Shown here: positions 1 to 5,978 of the stretch, in pieces
How the letters are laid out: each line of letters begins with the position of its first letter
Numbering within the stretch: position 1 is the stretch's first letter
Assembly (NCBI GenBank): GCA_030837445.1
Contig: JAUPKM010000171.1
Coordinates: 1-6,037, forward strand
Direction of reading: 5' to 3'
DNA from: Actinomycetota bacterium
GTDB lineage: Bacteria > Actinomycetota > Actinomycetes > S36-B12 > UBA10799
DNA: 6,037 nucleotides
Notes under the pieces: generated by a model
Told to the model about the DNA's origin: nothing
The model's input: the letters and a program-made list of their open reading frames with translations, nothing else
Database searches by the model: none
Position numbers and translations under genes: made by a program

Positions 1-333
1 GCCGATCTGCTGACGTGGTCTCCCGATCGGACCTTCGATGTCTGGCACGACCGGGCGGTCCTGCACTTCCTGACCGAGCCGGATCAGATCGAGGCCTACC
101 GCGCAGCATTGTCGTCGGCCACTCACCCGGGCACAGCGGTGGTGATCGGAGCATTCGGGCTGGCGGGACCCGAGCAGTGCTCCGGGTTGCGGGTGCAGCG
201 TTACAGCGCAGCGGGTTTGACGGCTGTGCTCGGGACTGGTTTCCGACTTCTGCAGTCCTTCACTCAGGTGCACACGACGCCCGCCGGCGGGCCCCAGCAG
301 TTTCAGTGGGCTCGGTTCGAGCGCACCGGCTAG
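1..333 (+). CDS. Class I SAM-dependent methyltransferase, C-terminal fragment
   Basis: The reading frame is open from the first base and ends at TAG (331-333), giving the last 110 residues of a protein whose start lies left of the window. The fragment opens with a D-[LV]-L-x-W-x-P stretch, followed by FDVWHDRAVLHFLTEP, the post-motif acidic/HD segment typical of small class I (Rossmann-fold) methyltransferases. Then come a hydrophobic strand (GTAVVIGAFG), the GPEQCSGLRVQRY segment and an F-rich C-terminal strand (QQFQWARFER). The SAM-binding glycine motif would be upstream and cannot be checked. The fold and chemistry class are clear from family knowledge. The substrate cannot be inferred; proteins of this type are often labelled only as methyltransferase or UbiE/thiopurine-like. 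It converges on the ATPase gene with 4 bases between the stops. An internal TTG at 109 is not a credible start because homology-like sequence continues upstream of it. Confidence 0.85.
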   Translation, partial: ADLLTWSPDRTFDVWHDRAVLHFLTEPDQIEAYRAALSSATHPGTAVVIGAFGLAGPEQCSGLRVQRYSAAGLTAVLGTGFRLLQSFTQVHTTPAGGPQQFQWARFERTG

Positions 334-337
334 TTGA

Positions 338-2047
338 CTATTCGCCGGTGACGATGGTGCGCAGGATCTCCTCGGCAGTTGTCAGGCCCTGGATGGCCAG
401 TTGGGTCGCGGAATCGCGCAGGGGGACGAAGCCGGACTTGGCTGCGACGGCCGAAATCTCGTCGACGCTCTTACCCTCCATGATGGCCTGTCTGACGTCG
501 TGGTTGATGTGCAGCATCTCGTAGACGCCGACCCGCCCGAGGTAGCCGGTTCGGGAACACATCGAACAGCCGACGCCGCTGATCAGGTGCTGCGCCTGGT
601 CCGGGGTGAGTTGCAGCAACTCCTGGGTGTGCAGGTCGGGCACGGCGGGTTGGCTGCAGAAGCCGCACGGTCTGCGCAGCAGTCGCTGCGCGATCACCAG
701 CCGCAGCGACTCCGCGACCAGATAGGCGGGCAGGCCGATGTAGACGAGGCGGTTGACTGCCGAGGGGGCATCGAGGGTGTGCAGAGTGCTGAGCACGAGG
801 TGGCCGGTCAGGGCCGCGCTGACCGCCATCTGCGCTGTCTCTGCGTCGCGGATCTCGCCGACGACAACAACATCCGGGTCCTGTCGAAGGGCGGCCCGGA
901 GGGCGGCCGGGAAGGTGACGCCGGAGACGTCGTCGATCTGCACCTGTGTGAAACCGGCCATCTCCATTTCCACCGGGTCCTCAACGGTGATGGTGTTCCG
1001 CTCGTCCCCGATGAATTCCGAGAGCATCGCGTAGATGGTGGTGGATTTGCCGGATCCGGTCGGTCCGGTGACGATGGTGAAACCCTGCGGTTTGGACATT
1101 TCGCTGGACACAGTGTCGATCTGCTCCCAGGTCAGCCCCATCTGGGACAGCTTCGGCAGGGTCTGGACACTGGGCAGAAGCCGCATCACGACGTTCTCGC
1201 CGTGCATCGCGGGCAGCGTCGAAACTCGCAGGTCCATCCGTTGGCCGCCCAATTCGATCCGCGCCCGACCGTCCTGCGGGCCACGTCGCTGAAACACGTC
1301 GAGGCCGGCGAGCACCTTCACCCGGCTCACGATCGGCGCAAGGCTGGCTCGGGGCAGCTTCAGCATCTCCTGCATCATGCCGTCCACCCGGATCCGCACC
1401 CGCACGCTGTTCGGCATCGGCTCGATGTGGATGTCGCTGGCACGACTGCCGGCGGCGGCAGTGATGATCTGATTGACGATCCCGACCGCGCCGTCGTCCT
1501 CCTGCATTTCATCGGGCAGGGTCGCACTCTGGCTGGGGGTCCCCGGGCGCTCTTGGGATAGGTGCTCGACGAAACTGTCGACCACGTTCGTGTTCACCGC
1601 GCCACCCCAGATCGCCTTCAGCTCTCGGGCGATCTGGGACGGCGTCGCCACCACCAGCGACACCTGACCCGGTAGCCGGGCGCGGAGATCATCGGCGGCG
1701 AACATGTCGAACGGGTCTGCGACGGCGACCATCGTCTGGCCACCAGACATTGAGATGGGTATCACCTGGTAGCGCTCGGCTATTCCCCGGTCCAGGGATC
1801 TGCCAACGTCGGGATCGATCTCGATAGTGTCCAGATCGACCATCGAGAGGCCGTGCAGCTCCGCCAGGGCGGCGGTCAGGGTTCGCTCATCGATCAGGTG
1901 GGAGTTGACCAGGACTGTCCCGAGGCGGGGTCTGTTGGGATCCTGCGACTGGAGTTCCAGGGCGCGCTGGAGATCTTCGGGGCTAATGCTGCCCCACTCC
2001 AACAGGACATCGCCGATCCGTCGGCGATTGCCCACATTCCAAGCCAC
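338..2047 (-). CDS. pilB: PilB/GspE-family type IV pilus assembly (type II secretion) ATPase with MshEN domain
   Basis: This is a hexameric cytoplasmic ATPase that powers pilus or pseudopilus polymerisation at the inner membrane. Read from GTG 2047 it is 569 residues, close to the usual PilB length. Residues about 10-64 carry two 24-residue MshEN motifs (R10-I-G...Q33 and R41-L-G...L64), known in this family as a cyclic-di-GMP site. A linker of about 148-188 follows, then the N2 domain (SDIHIEP, 204-210). The motor domain shows Walker A GPTGSGKST (328-336, K334), Asp box TVEDPVE (354-360), Walker B DPDVVVVGEIRD (390-401, E398) and His box TGHLVLSTLHT (414-424). A zinc tetracysteine is present at C461, C464, C494 and C497. 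The start is uncertain: GTG 2047 has GGGAGG only 4 bases upstream. ATG 2125 and 2110 are also in frame but would add residues without family character. No pilin, PilC or PilT gene is visible nearby, so the pathway partner is unknown. Confidence 0.93.
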   Translation of the reverse strand: MAWNVGNRRRIGDVLLEWGSISPEDLQRALELQSQDPNRPRLGTVLVNSHLIDERTLTAALAELHGLSMVDLDTIEIDPDVGRSLDRGIAERYQVIPISMSGGQTMVAVADPFDMFAADDLRARLPGQVSLVVATPSQIARELKAIWGGAVNTNVVDSFVEHLSQERPGTPSQSATLPDEMQEDDGAVGIVNQIITAAAGSRASDIHIEPMPNSVRVRIRVDGMMQEMLKLPRASLAPIVSRVKVLAGLDVFQRRGPQDGRARIELGGQRMDLRVSTLPAMHGENVVMRLLPSVQTLPKLSQMGLTWEQIDTVSSEMSKPQGFTIVTGPTGSGKSTTIYAMLSEFIGDERNTITVEDPVEMEMAGFTQVQIDDVSGVTFPAALRAALRQDPDVVVVGEIRDAETAQMAVSAALTGHLVLSTLHTLDAPSAVNRLVYIGLPAYLVAESLRLVIAQRLLRRPCGFCSQPAVPDLHTQELLQLTPDQAQHLISGVGCSMCSRTGYLGRVGVYEMLHINHDVRQAIMEGKSVDEISAVAAKSGFVPLRDSATQLAIQGLTTAEEILRTIVTGE

Positions 2048-2051
2048 AGGT

Positions 2052-2057
2052 CCTCCC
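2052..2057 (-). promoter_or_regulatory. Ribosome binding site candidate for pilB
   Basis: On the minus strand GGGAGG precedes GTG 2047 by 4 bases (ACCT). This is closer than the usual 5-9 base spacing but is the only strong Shine-Dalgarno match in front of any in-frame start. The next in-frame GTG (2035) would be 16 bases away, too far. This site is the main reason for choosing 2047 over the upstream ATG codons at 2110 and 2125. Confidence 0.5.
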
Positions 2058-2089
2058 GGGTCAAGCGACGCCCGAGTGCTATGCACTGC

Positions 2090-2095
2090 AATGTA
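2090..2095 (-). promoter_or_regulatory. Candidate -10 box for pilB
   Basis: The minus strand reads TACATT here, a match to the TANNNT form of the housekeeping -10 element. Transcription would begin near 2082-2084 and give a leader of roughly 36 bases before GTG 2047. No convincing -35 hexamer sits 16-18 bases upstream, which is common in actinobacterial promoters but limits certainty. The box overlaps the first arm of the GTAGTGGGT inverted repeat, so a protein bound there could block it. Confidence 0.3.
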
Positions 2096-2237
2096 GTGGG
2101 TCACGGGCATCGCATGAGCGGTCATTGCAAACCCACTACCATCATGGCCCCGTCCGTCGGGGTGATTGCAGGGCGGTCCGGTCACCCGTTCGGTGGCCGC
2201 GCGGTCGCAGGGCGACTCCCGCTGCTGGATAGTGGGT
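2093..2237. repeat. Inverted repeat GTAGTGGGT/ACCCACTAC plus a third AGTGGGT copy in the divergent promoter region
   Basis: GTAGTGGGT lies at 2093-2101 and its perfect reverse complement ACCCACTAC at 2131-2139, with 29 bases between. A third, 7-base copy (AGTGGGT, same orientation as the first) is at 2231-2237, about 39 bases before the exported-protein start. The flanks differ, so these are short motifs rather than a duplicated segment. Their position between two divergent genes, and the overlap of one arm with the pilB -10 candidate, fit an operator. Nine-base matches can arise by chance, so the functional reading is inference. Confidence 0.4.
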
Positions 2238-2263
2238 GCTTTGCGGATCAGGTGAGAGTTGCT

Positions 2264-2269
2264 GGGAGG
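2264..2269 (+). promoter_or_regulatory. Ribosome binding site fixing the start of the exported protein at GTG 2276
   Basis: GGGAGG is followed by a 6-base spacer (TGTCAG) and GTG 2276, an ideal arrangement. This decides between GTG 2252 and GTG 2276 and leaves a short n-region with one arginine ahead of an alanine-rich signal peptide core. Reading frames that open further upstream (from 1853) would run through the divergent control region and into pilB sequence, and are not needed. Confidence 0.7.
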
Positions 2270-2275
2270 TGTCAG

Positions 2276-3319
2276 GTGCGAGCAGCAGTTGCGATGGGAG
2301 CGGTGGCCGCGGCCGCCATGGTCGGTGCGGCTGCGAACGCGTCGGCGGCACCGCGGCCGGCAGTCGAGGCGGCCATTCCGGCTGTACCCTCCAGTCCGGT
2401 GTCGACCGCGACCGTCGGCTACCCGCCGGTGTCGACCATCCCCGGCACGACGTGTCCGGCGACGCCGGCCAACAGCTGGTGGCACGCGGACATCACCAGG
2501 CTTCCCCGCCATCCACGATCGGCCCAGTGGCTGTCGAATATGGGGGCCGCCACTCGCCGATTGCATCCGGATTTCGGACCCGCCTACGGTGAGCAACCGG
2601 TGCCGTACGGTATTCCGATCACCGTGGTTCGAGGCGCCCCGCAGGTACCGGTGCGGTTCGACTACGCAGCTGAGAGCGACCGGATCAGGTACCCGCTGAG
2701 TAGGCAGACCAAGATCGAGGGCGGCTGGGCTGCCGAGGGGGATCGGCACGCGATTGTTGTGGATGCCCTGACCTGTCGCCTCTATGAAACCTGGGACACG
2801 CACCTTGGCGCGAATGGCTGGTGGGCGGGTTCGGGCGCCAGTTGGTTGTTGCGGTCGAACGTGTTGAGGCCGGCGGGCTGGACCTCCGCCGATGCGGCTG
2901 GCCTGCCGATTCTGCCGGGATTGCTTCGGTTCGACGAAGTTGCGCGCGGACGGGTGGACCATGCGATCAGATTCACGACCAACCGCACGTCCCGCGCCTA
3001 CCTGTGGCCAGCGCGCCATCAGGCCGGGGCCACCACCAACCCGGCCTATCCCCCGATGGGCGCCCGGTTCCGGCTGAAGGCGTCCTTCCCGATCGCCGGC
3101 TACTCGCCACAGGCGCGGGTTGTGCTCACCGGGATGAAGAAGCACGGCATGGTGCTGGCGGACAACGGGTCCCAGTGGTACTTCCAGGGCACATCAGACC
3201 CACGGTGGGCGGAAGAACTCATCGATCAACTCAAACGGGTTCCCGCTAGTGCTTTTGAGGCGGTCGATACTCGCCGATTGATGATCTCCGCCAATTCGGC
3301 GGCGGTGCGTCTGCCCTAG
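2276..3319 (+). CDS. Exported protein of a conserved family of unknown function
   Basis: This 347-residue protein begins with a signal peptide: residues 1-24 are MRAAVAMGA followed by an Ala/Val core, ending in ASA with cleavage expected near A24/A25. A Pro/Ala/Val-rich linker follows to about residue 62. The rest is one domain with patterns I recall from many uncharacterised secreted bacterial proteins: LHPDFG (96-101), YGIP (111-114), EGG (148-150), GDRH (155-158), VVDALTCRLYE (161-171), SGASWLLRSNVLRP (186-199), GWTSADAAGLPILPGL (201-216), HAIRF (229-233), PPMGARFRLK (259-268) and MVLADNGSQWYF (292-303). Conserved-looking Asp, His and Glu residues suggest an enzyme or ligand-binding fold, but I know of no assigned activity. 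C60 and C167 are the only cysteines and could form a disulfide. It is divergent from pilB, and the cyclophilin gene starts 21 bases after its stop in the same direction. It could be a substrate or accessory of a secretion system, but nothing in the sequence proves this. Confidence 0.85.
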   Translation: MRAAVAMGAVAAAAMVGAAANASAAPRPAVEAAIPAVPSSPVSTATVGYPPVSTIPGTTCPATPANSWWHADITRLPRHPRSAQWLSNMGAATRRLHPDFGPAYGEQPVPYGIPITVVRGAPQVPVRFDYAAESDRIRYPLSRQTKIEGGWAAEGDRHAIVVDALTCRLYETWDTHLGANGWWAGSGASWLLRSNVLRPAGWTSADAAGLPILPGLLRFDEVARGRVDHAIRFTTNRTSRAYLWPARHQAGATTNPAYPPMGARFRLKASFPIAGYSPQARVVLTGMKKHGMVLADNGSQWYFQGTSDPRWAEELIDQLKRVPASAFEAVDTRRLMISANSAAVRLP

Positions 3320-3340
3320 CCATCCGTCATCGGGCACCAT

Positions 3341-3973
3341 ATGCAGATGCGCACTCATATCTCATTCGGTTCGGTCTCCGGGACGGCCTTGTCGATGGCC
3401 GCTGTTGCCGTGCTGGTGGCGGGCTGCTCCTCGAGCGGTTCGACCGCCACATCATCATCATCATCTGCGGCTGCTGCCAGCGCGCCGACCGTGGCCGCTG
3501 GCACGTTGACCCTCAACACGAATCGTGGTCCGATCGCGATTGCGATGGACCCCAAGGCGCCGGAGACGGTCAAGTCGATGACCGCGCTGTCGGAGAAGGG
3601 GTTCTTCAACAACACCTTCTGCCACCGTCTGACGACCCAGGGGATCTATGTCCTGCAGTGCGGCGATCCCACCGGGACTGGCACCGGCGGCCCGGGCTAC
3701 ACGGTGCCGGACGAGAACCTGCCCGAAAACCTGCCGAACAACTACCCGACCGGGACGGTGGCGATGGCGAACTCGGGACCGAACACCAATGGTTCGCAGT
3801 TCTTCATCGTCTACCAGGACACCACGTTGCCGCCCGCCTACACCATCTGGGGAAAGGTGGCCTCTGGCCTGGACATTGTCGACCAGGTGGCGGCCGCGGG
3901 AGTGCAGGGCGGCCAGACCGACGGACCACCCGTGGAGAAAGTCGTCATCGAGACCACCAAAGTGACCCCCTGA
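3341..3973 (+). CDS. Lipoprotein peptidyl-prolyl cis-trans isomerase (cyclophilin type)
   Basis: A 210-residue protein that should catalyse proline isomerisation during folding outside the membrane. Residues 1-29 form a lipoprotein signal peptide ending in the lipobox LVAGC, with C29 as the lipidated residue. A Ser/Ala-rich tether runs to about residue 51, then the cyclophilin domain begins at TLTLNTNRGPIAIAM (55-69). Active-site equivalents are visible: R96 in CHRL, Q106 in VLQCGDP, GTGTGGPGY (111-119), MANSGPNTNGSQFFI (142-156, Q153 and F155) and L163. The position of the human CypA histidine 126 is Y167 (AYTIWGKV), and the loop between R96 and Q106 is two residues longer than in CypA; both are usual for actinobacterial members as I recall them. 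No clear Shine-Dalgarno precedes ATG 3341 and ATG 3347 is an alternative. It lies 21 bases after the exported protein and may be co-transcribed. It ends 46 bases from the convergent decarboxylase gene. Confidence 0.93.
   Translation: MQMRTHISFGSVSGTALSMAAVAVLVAGCSSSGSTATSSSSSAAAASAPTVAAGTLTLNTNRGPIAIAMDPKAPETVKSMTALSEKGFFNNTFCHRLTTQGIYVLQCGDPTGTGTGGPGYTVPDENLPENLPNNYPTGTVAMANSGPNTNGSQFFIVYQDTTLPPAYTIWGKVASGLDIVDQVAAAGVQGGQTDGPPVEKVVIETTKVTP
3451..3465 (+). repeat. (ATC)5 trinucleotide tract inside the lipoprotein tether
   Basis: Five exact ATC units, read in frame as four successive TCA serine codons (3452-3463) followed by TCT. The tract sits in the flexible Ser/Ala linker between the lipidated cysteine and the cyclophilin domain. 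A unit gain or loss would change linker length by one serine without a frameshift. TCA is an uncommon serine codon in GC-rich genomes, so the run stands out from the surrounding codon use. Confidence 0.85.
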
Positions 3974-4019
3974 CCCCTGGTCGACGGTCGCCGGAACCGC
4001 TGGCCGGTCAGGTTGGCCC

Positions 4020-5417
4020 TCAGTGGTGGAAGGCGGATTTCGCGCGGGCCTTGGGTGCGTCCTGATTCAGTTCGGCGATGCAGGTGCGCAGGTCGGCAAG
4101 TAACTTGTCCGCCAAGTCCTCCGACATTCCTGCGCGCACAACTATCCGCATCACCTCGACATTGGTGATCGCCGCGGGCATGGGGTACGCGGGCACCTGC
4201 CAGCCGTAGTAGTGCAGCCGGTCGGAGAGGGTAGGAAGGGTCCACTCGCCGGTGAAGTCGTCCGCGAGCCGCCAGGCGAACACCGGAATATCGGAACCGT
4301 CGGAGAGCAGGGTGAACTCGGCCATCTCGCCAATCGCTGAACTCAGATACATGGCCACCCGTTGCGACTCACCGTGGACCAACCGGTATCCGCTCTCGCC
4401 CAACCGGAGGAACAGGTAGTACTGCAACAGCACCTGCGCGCCCGGCCGCGAGAAGTTGATCCCCAACGAGGGCATGTCACCGCCCAAGTAGGCGACGTCG
4501 AACACCATCTCCTCGGGCAGGTACTCCTTCTTGCGCCATGCCACCCAACCCAGGCCCGGGTAGACCAGCCCGTACTTGTGGCCGGAGGTGTTGATCGAAT
4601 GGACTCGCTCATTGCGAAAGTCCCACTGCAGGTCCGGTTGCAGGAATGGCGCCACCATCCCGCCGGAGGCACCATCGACGTGCAGCGGCACATCGAGACC
4701 CGTCTTGGCGTGGAGAGTGTCCAACGCGGCTGCGAGATCGGCGATCGGTTCGTAGCCGCCGGTGTAGGTGACGCCGAGGATGCCGACGACGCCAATGGTG
4801 TTCTCGTCGACGTGCGGCAGCATTGACTCCGCTGTCAACGTCGGGGACTCGAGAGTGATCGGTACATATCGGGCTTCCACGTCCCAATAGACACAGAACC
4901 GTTCCCAGACCACCTGCACAGCCGAACTCATCACCAGGTTCGGCTTGTCGGTCGACTTGCCTGCAGCTCTCCGGGCGGCTTGCCAGCGCTTCTTGAACGC
5001 CAGCCCGGCCATCATGCACGCCTCCGAGGACCCGACGGTGGAGACCGCCACCGTCTTGTCTGGAGCATTCCACAGGGTCGCCAGCATCTGACCACAGCGC
5101 TGTTCGATCTCAGCTGTGGCGGGGTATTCGTCCTTGTCGATCATGTTCTTGTCGTAGGACTCGGCATAGAGCCGATTGGCCTGATCGTCCATCCAGGTGC
5201 CGACGAAGGTGGCGAGATTCAGGCGGGCATTCCCGTCCAGCATGGCCTCGTCGTGCACCAGTTGGTAGGCGGCGTCCGACGGGATTCCGCGGGCAGGTAT
5301 CCGGTCGGTCGGGACCCGGATGAGTTCCTCATCGGTGAGGCACGGATTGACGGTGGCCACTGTTGGCTGCGGATCGCTGGGGCGGCTGATTCTCGGCATG
5401 GGTTGATTCTGTCGCAT
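4020..5417 (-). CDS. gadB: Glutamate decarboxylase (PLP-dependent)
   Basis: The enzyme converts L-glutamate to GABA and CO2, consuming a proton, and acts in acid resistance or GABA metabolism in the cytoplasm. From ATG 5417 it has 465 residues, almost the length of E. coli GadB (466), and aligns along its whole length. Visible landmarks include DGNARLNLATF (61-71), IDKDEYP (93-99), STVGSSEACM (126-135), TDKPNLV (156-162), DENTIGVVGILGVTYTG (204-220), HVDGASGG (246-253) and the PLP-lysine motif TSGHKYG (277-283, K281). Further landmarks are YLGGDMPSLGINFSRPG (310-326) and a late VMRIVVRAG (422-430). The tail ends in SAFHH, comparable to SFKHT of E. coli, where the histidine controls pH-dependent activity. 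ATG 5399 is an alternative start six codons in; neither has a good Shine-Dalgarno. It is divergent from the Rrf2 regulator and has no antiporter gene beside it in the window. Confidence 0.96.
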   Translation of the reverse strand: MRQNQPMPRISRPSDPQPTVATVNPCLTDEELIRVPTDRIPARGIPSDAAYQLVHDEAMLDGNARLNLATFVGTWMDDQANRLYAESYDKNMIDKDEYPATAEIEQRCGQMLATLWNAPDKTVAVSTVGSSEACMMAGLAFKKRWQAARRAAGKSTDKPNLVMSSAVQVVWERFCVYWDVEARYVPITLESPTLTAESMLPHVDENTIGVVGILGVTYTGGYEPIADLAAALDTLHAKTGLDVPLHVDGASGGMVAPFLQPDLQWDFRNERVHSINTSGHKYGLVYPGLGWVAWRKKEYLPEEMVFDVAYLGGDMPSLGINFSRPGAQVLLQYYLFLRLGESGYRLVHGESQRVAMYLSSAIGEMAEFTLLSDGSDIPVFAWRLADDFTGEWTLPTLSDRLHYYGWQVPAYPMPAAITNVEVMRIVVRAGMSEDLADKLLADLRTCIAELNQDAPKARAKSAFHH

Positions 5418-5510
5418 GGTGGGGGTCTCAACCCAGGTCAGCACGGACGAATTCCGGCAATCATCGCCCCTGGGCCGTGAAGGTGAGCCAACTGCGGGCA
5501 AGATGGTGCG
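5418..5510. other. Divergent intergenic region between gadB and the Rrf2 regulator
   Basis: These 93 bases must contain both promoters. No clear -10/-35 pair is visible for either direction. CAAGAT just before GTG 5511 is a poor -10 match that would fit a leaderless Rrf2 transcript. Two small dyads are present: CCCAGG at 5432-5437 with CCTGGG at 5469-5474, and CGGA at 5444-5447 with TCCG at 5453-5456. Either could be an operator, but the arms are only 6 and 4 bases and their centres do not coincide, so no site is assigned. Confidence 0.3.
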
Positions 5511-5963
5511 GTGCGGATCTCAGCAAGGGCGGACTATGCGGTGCGTTCGGTGATTGAGATCGCAGCCCGCACCCCCGAGTTGGCGAAGTCGGATCAGATA
5601 GCCGCGGCCCAGGAGATTCCAGCGAAATTCCTGGAGCAGATCCTCTCGGACCTGCGGCGGGCGGGTCTGGTCAGCAGCCGGCGCGGAGCCGACGGCGGGT
5701 ACGTGTTGGCGCGGCCGGCCGACCAGATCTCGGTGGCCGACATCATCCGCGCGGTGGATGGCCCGCTGGCCTGGGTGCGCGATCAACGACCTGGAGCAGT
5801 TGCCTACAACGGCAATGCAGCGCCGCTGCGGGAGGTGTGGATCGCGGTCCGGGCTGCTCTGCGATCGGTGCTCGATGACGTCACGGTGGCAGATGTGCTC
5901 GCCGGTGAGCTGCCGCCGGCGGTCACCGCGTTCACCGAAGACGAAGAGGTCTGGCGGGACTGA
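5511..5963 (+). CDS. Rrf2-family transcriptional regulator without iron-sulfur cysteines
   Basis: A 150-residue winged-helix DNA-binding protein. The N-terminus MRISARADYAVRSVIEIA (1-18), the recognition region IPAKFLEQILSDLRRAGLV (36-54) and the wing RGADGGYVLARP (58-69) are hallmarks of the Rrf2 family, followed by ISVADIIRAVDGPLA (73-87). The protein has no cysteine at all, so it cannot bind a cluster through the three cysteines used by IscR or NsrR. It resembles the mycobacterial Rv1287 type in pattern (GPLAxVRD, LxEVWxAxRAxxRSVL, TxADVxxGxLP), which from memory lies beside the sulfate-assimilation genes cysD and cysN. Signal and targets here are unknown; the divergent gadB is the obvious neighbour to test, along with its own promoter. 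GTG 5511 is chosen because the family begins exactly at MRIS; no Shine-Dalgarno is apparent, which suggests leaderless translation. Confidence 0.94.
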   Translation: MRISARADYAVRSVIEIAARTPELAKSDQIAAAQEIPAKFLEQILSDLRRAGLVSSRRGADGGYVLARPADQISVADIIRAVDGPLAWVRDQRPGAVAYNGNAAPLREVWIAVRAALRSVLDDVTVADVLAGELPPAVTAFTEDEEVWRD

Positions 5964-5978
5964 GCCGGGTGCGGGCGC

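Noticed and set aside
15..524. Plus-strand open frame overlapping the methyltransferase and the end of pilB
   Set aside because: It is in another frame from the recognisable methyltransferase and is Arg/Ser-rich without motifs.
401..1561. A long plus-strand open frame (386 codons) opposite pilB
   Set aside because: It is antisense to a gene with unambiguous ATPase motifs and has low-complexity His/Asp/Gly/Arg composition with no recognisable domain.
2229..2237. Possible -10 box (GATAGT / TAGTGG) for the exported protein
   Set aside because: It does not fit TANNNT and has no -35 partner; it is better described as part of the AGTGGGT motif set.
1853..2275. Upstream extension of the exported-protein frame
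   Set aside because: It would overlap the start of pilB and the control region and bury the signal peptide; GGGAGG before GTG 2276 gives a better start.
3974..4019. Possible bidirectional terminator between the cyclophilin and gadB stops
   Set aside because: The best hairpin (GCCGG with CCGGT, including one wobble pair) has only 5 base pairs and no T-tract on either side, so it cannot be supported.
4362..5480. Open frames on the plus strand opposite gadB (4362-4826 and 4980-5480)
   Set aside because: Antisense shadows of a full-length, clearly conserved decarboxylase; no family features of their own.
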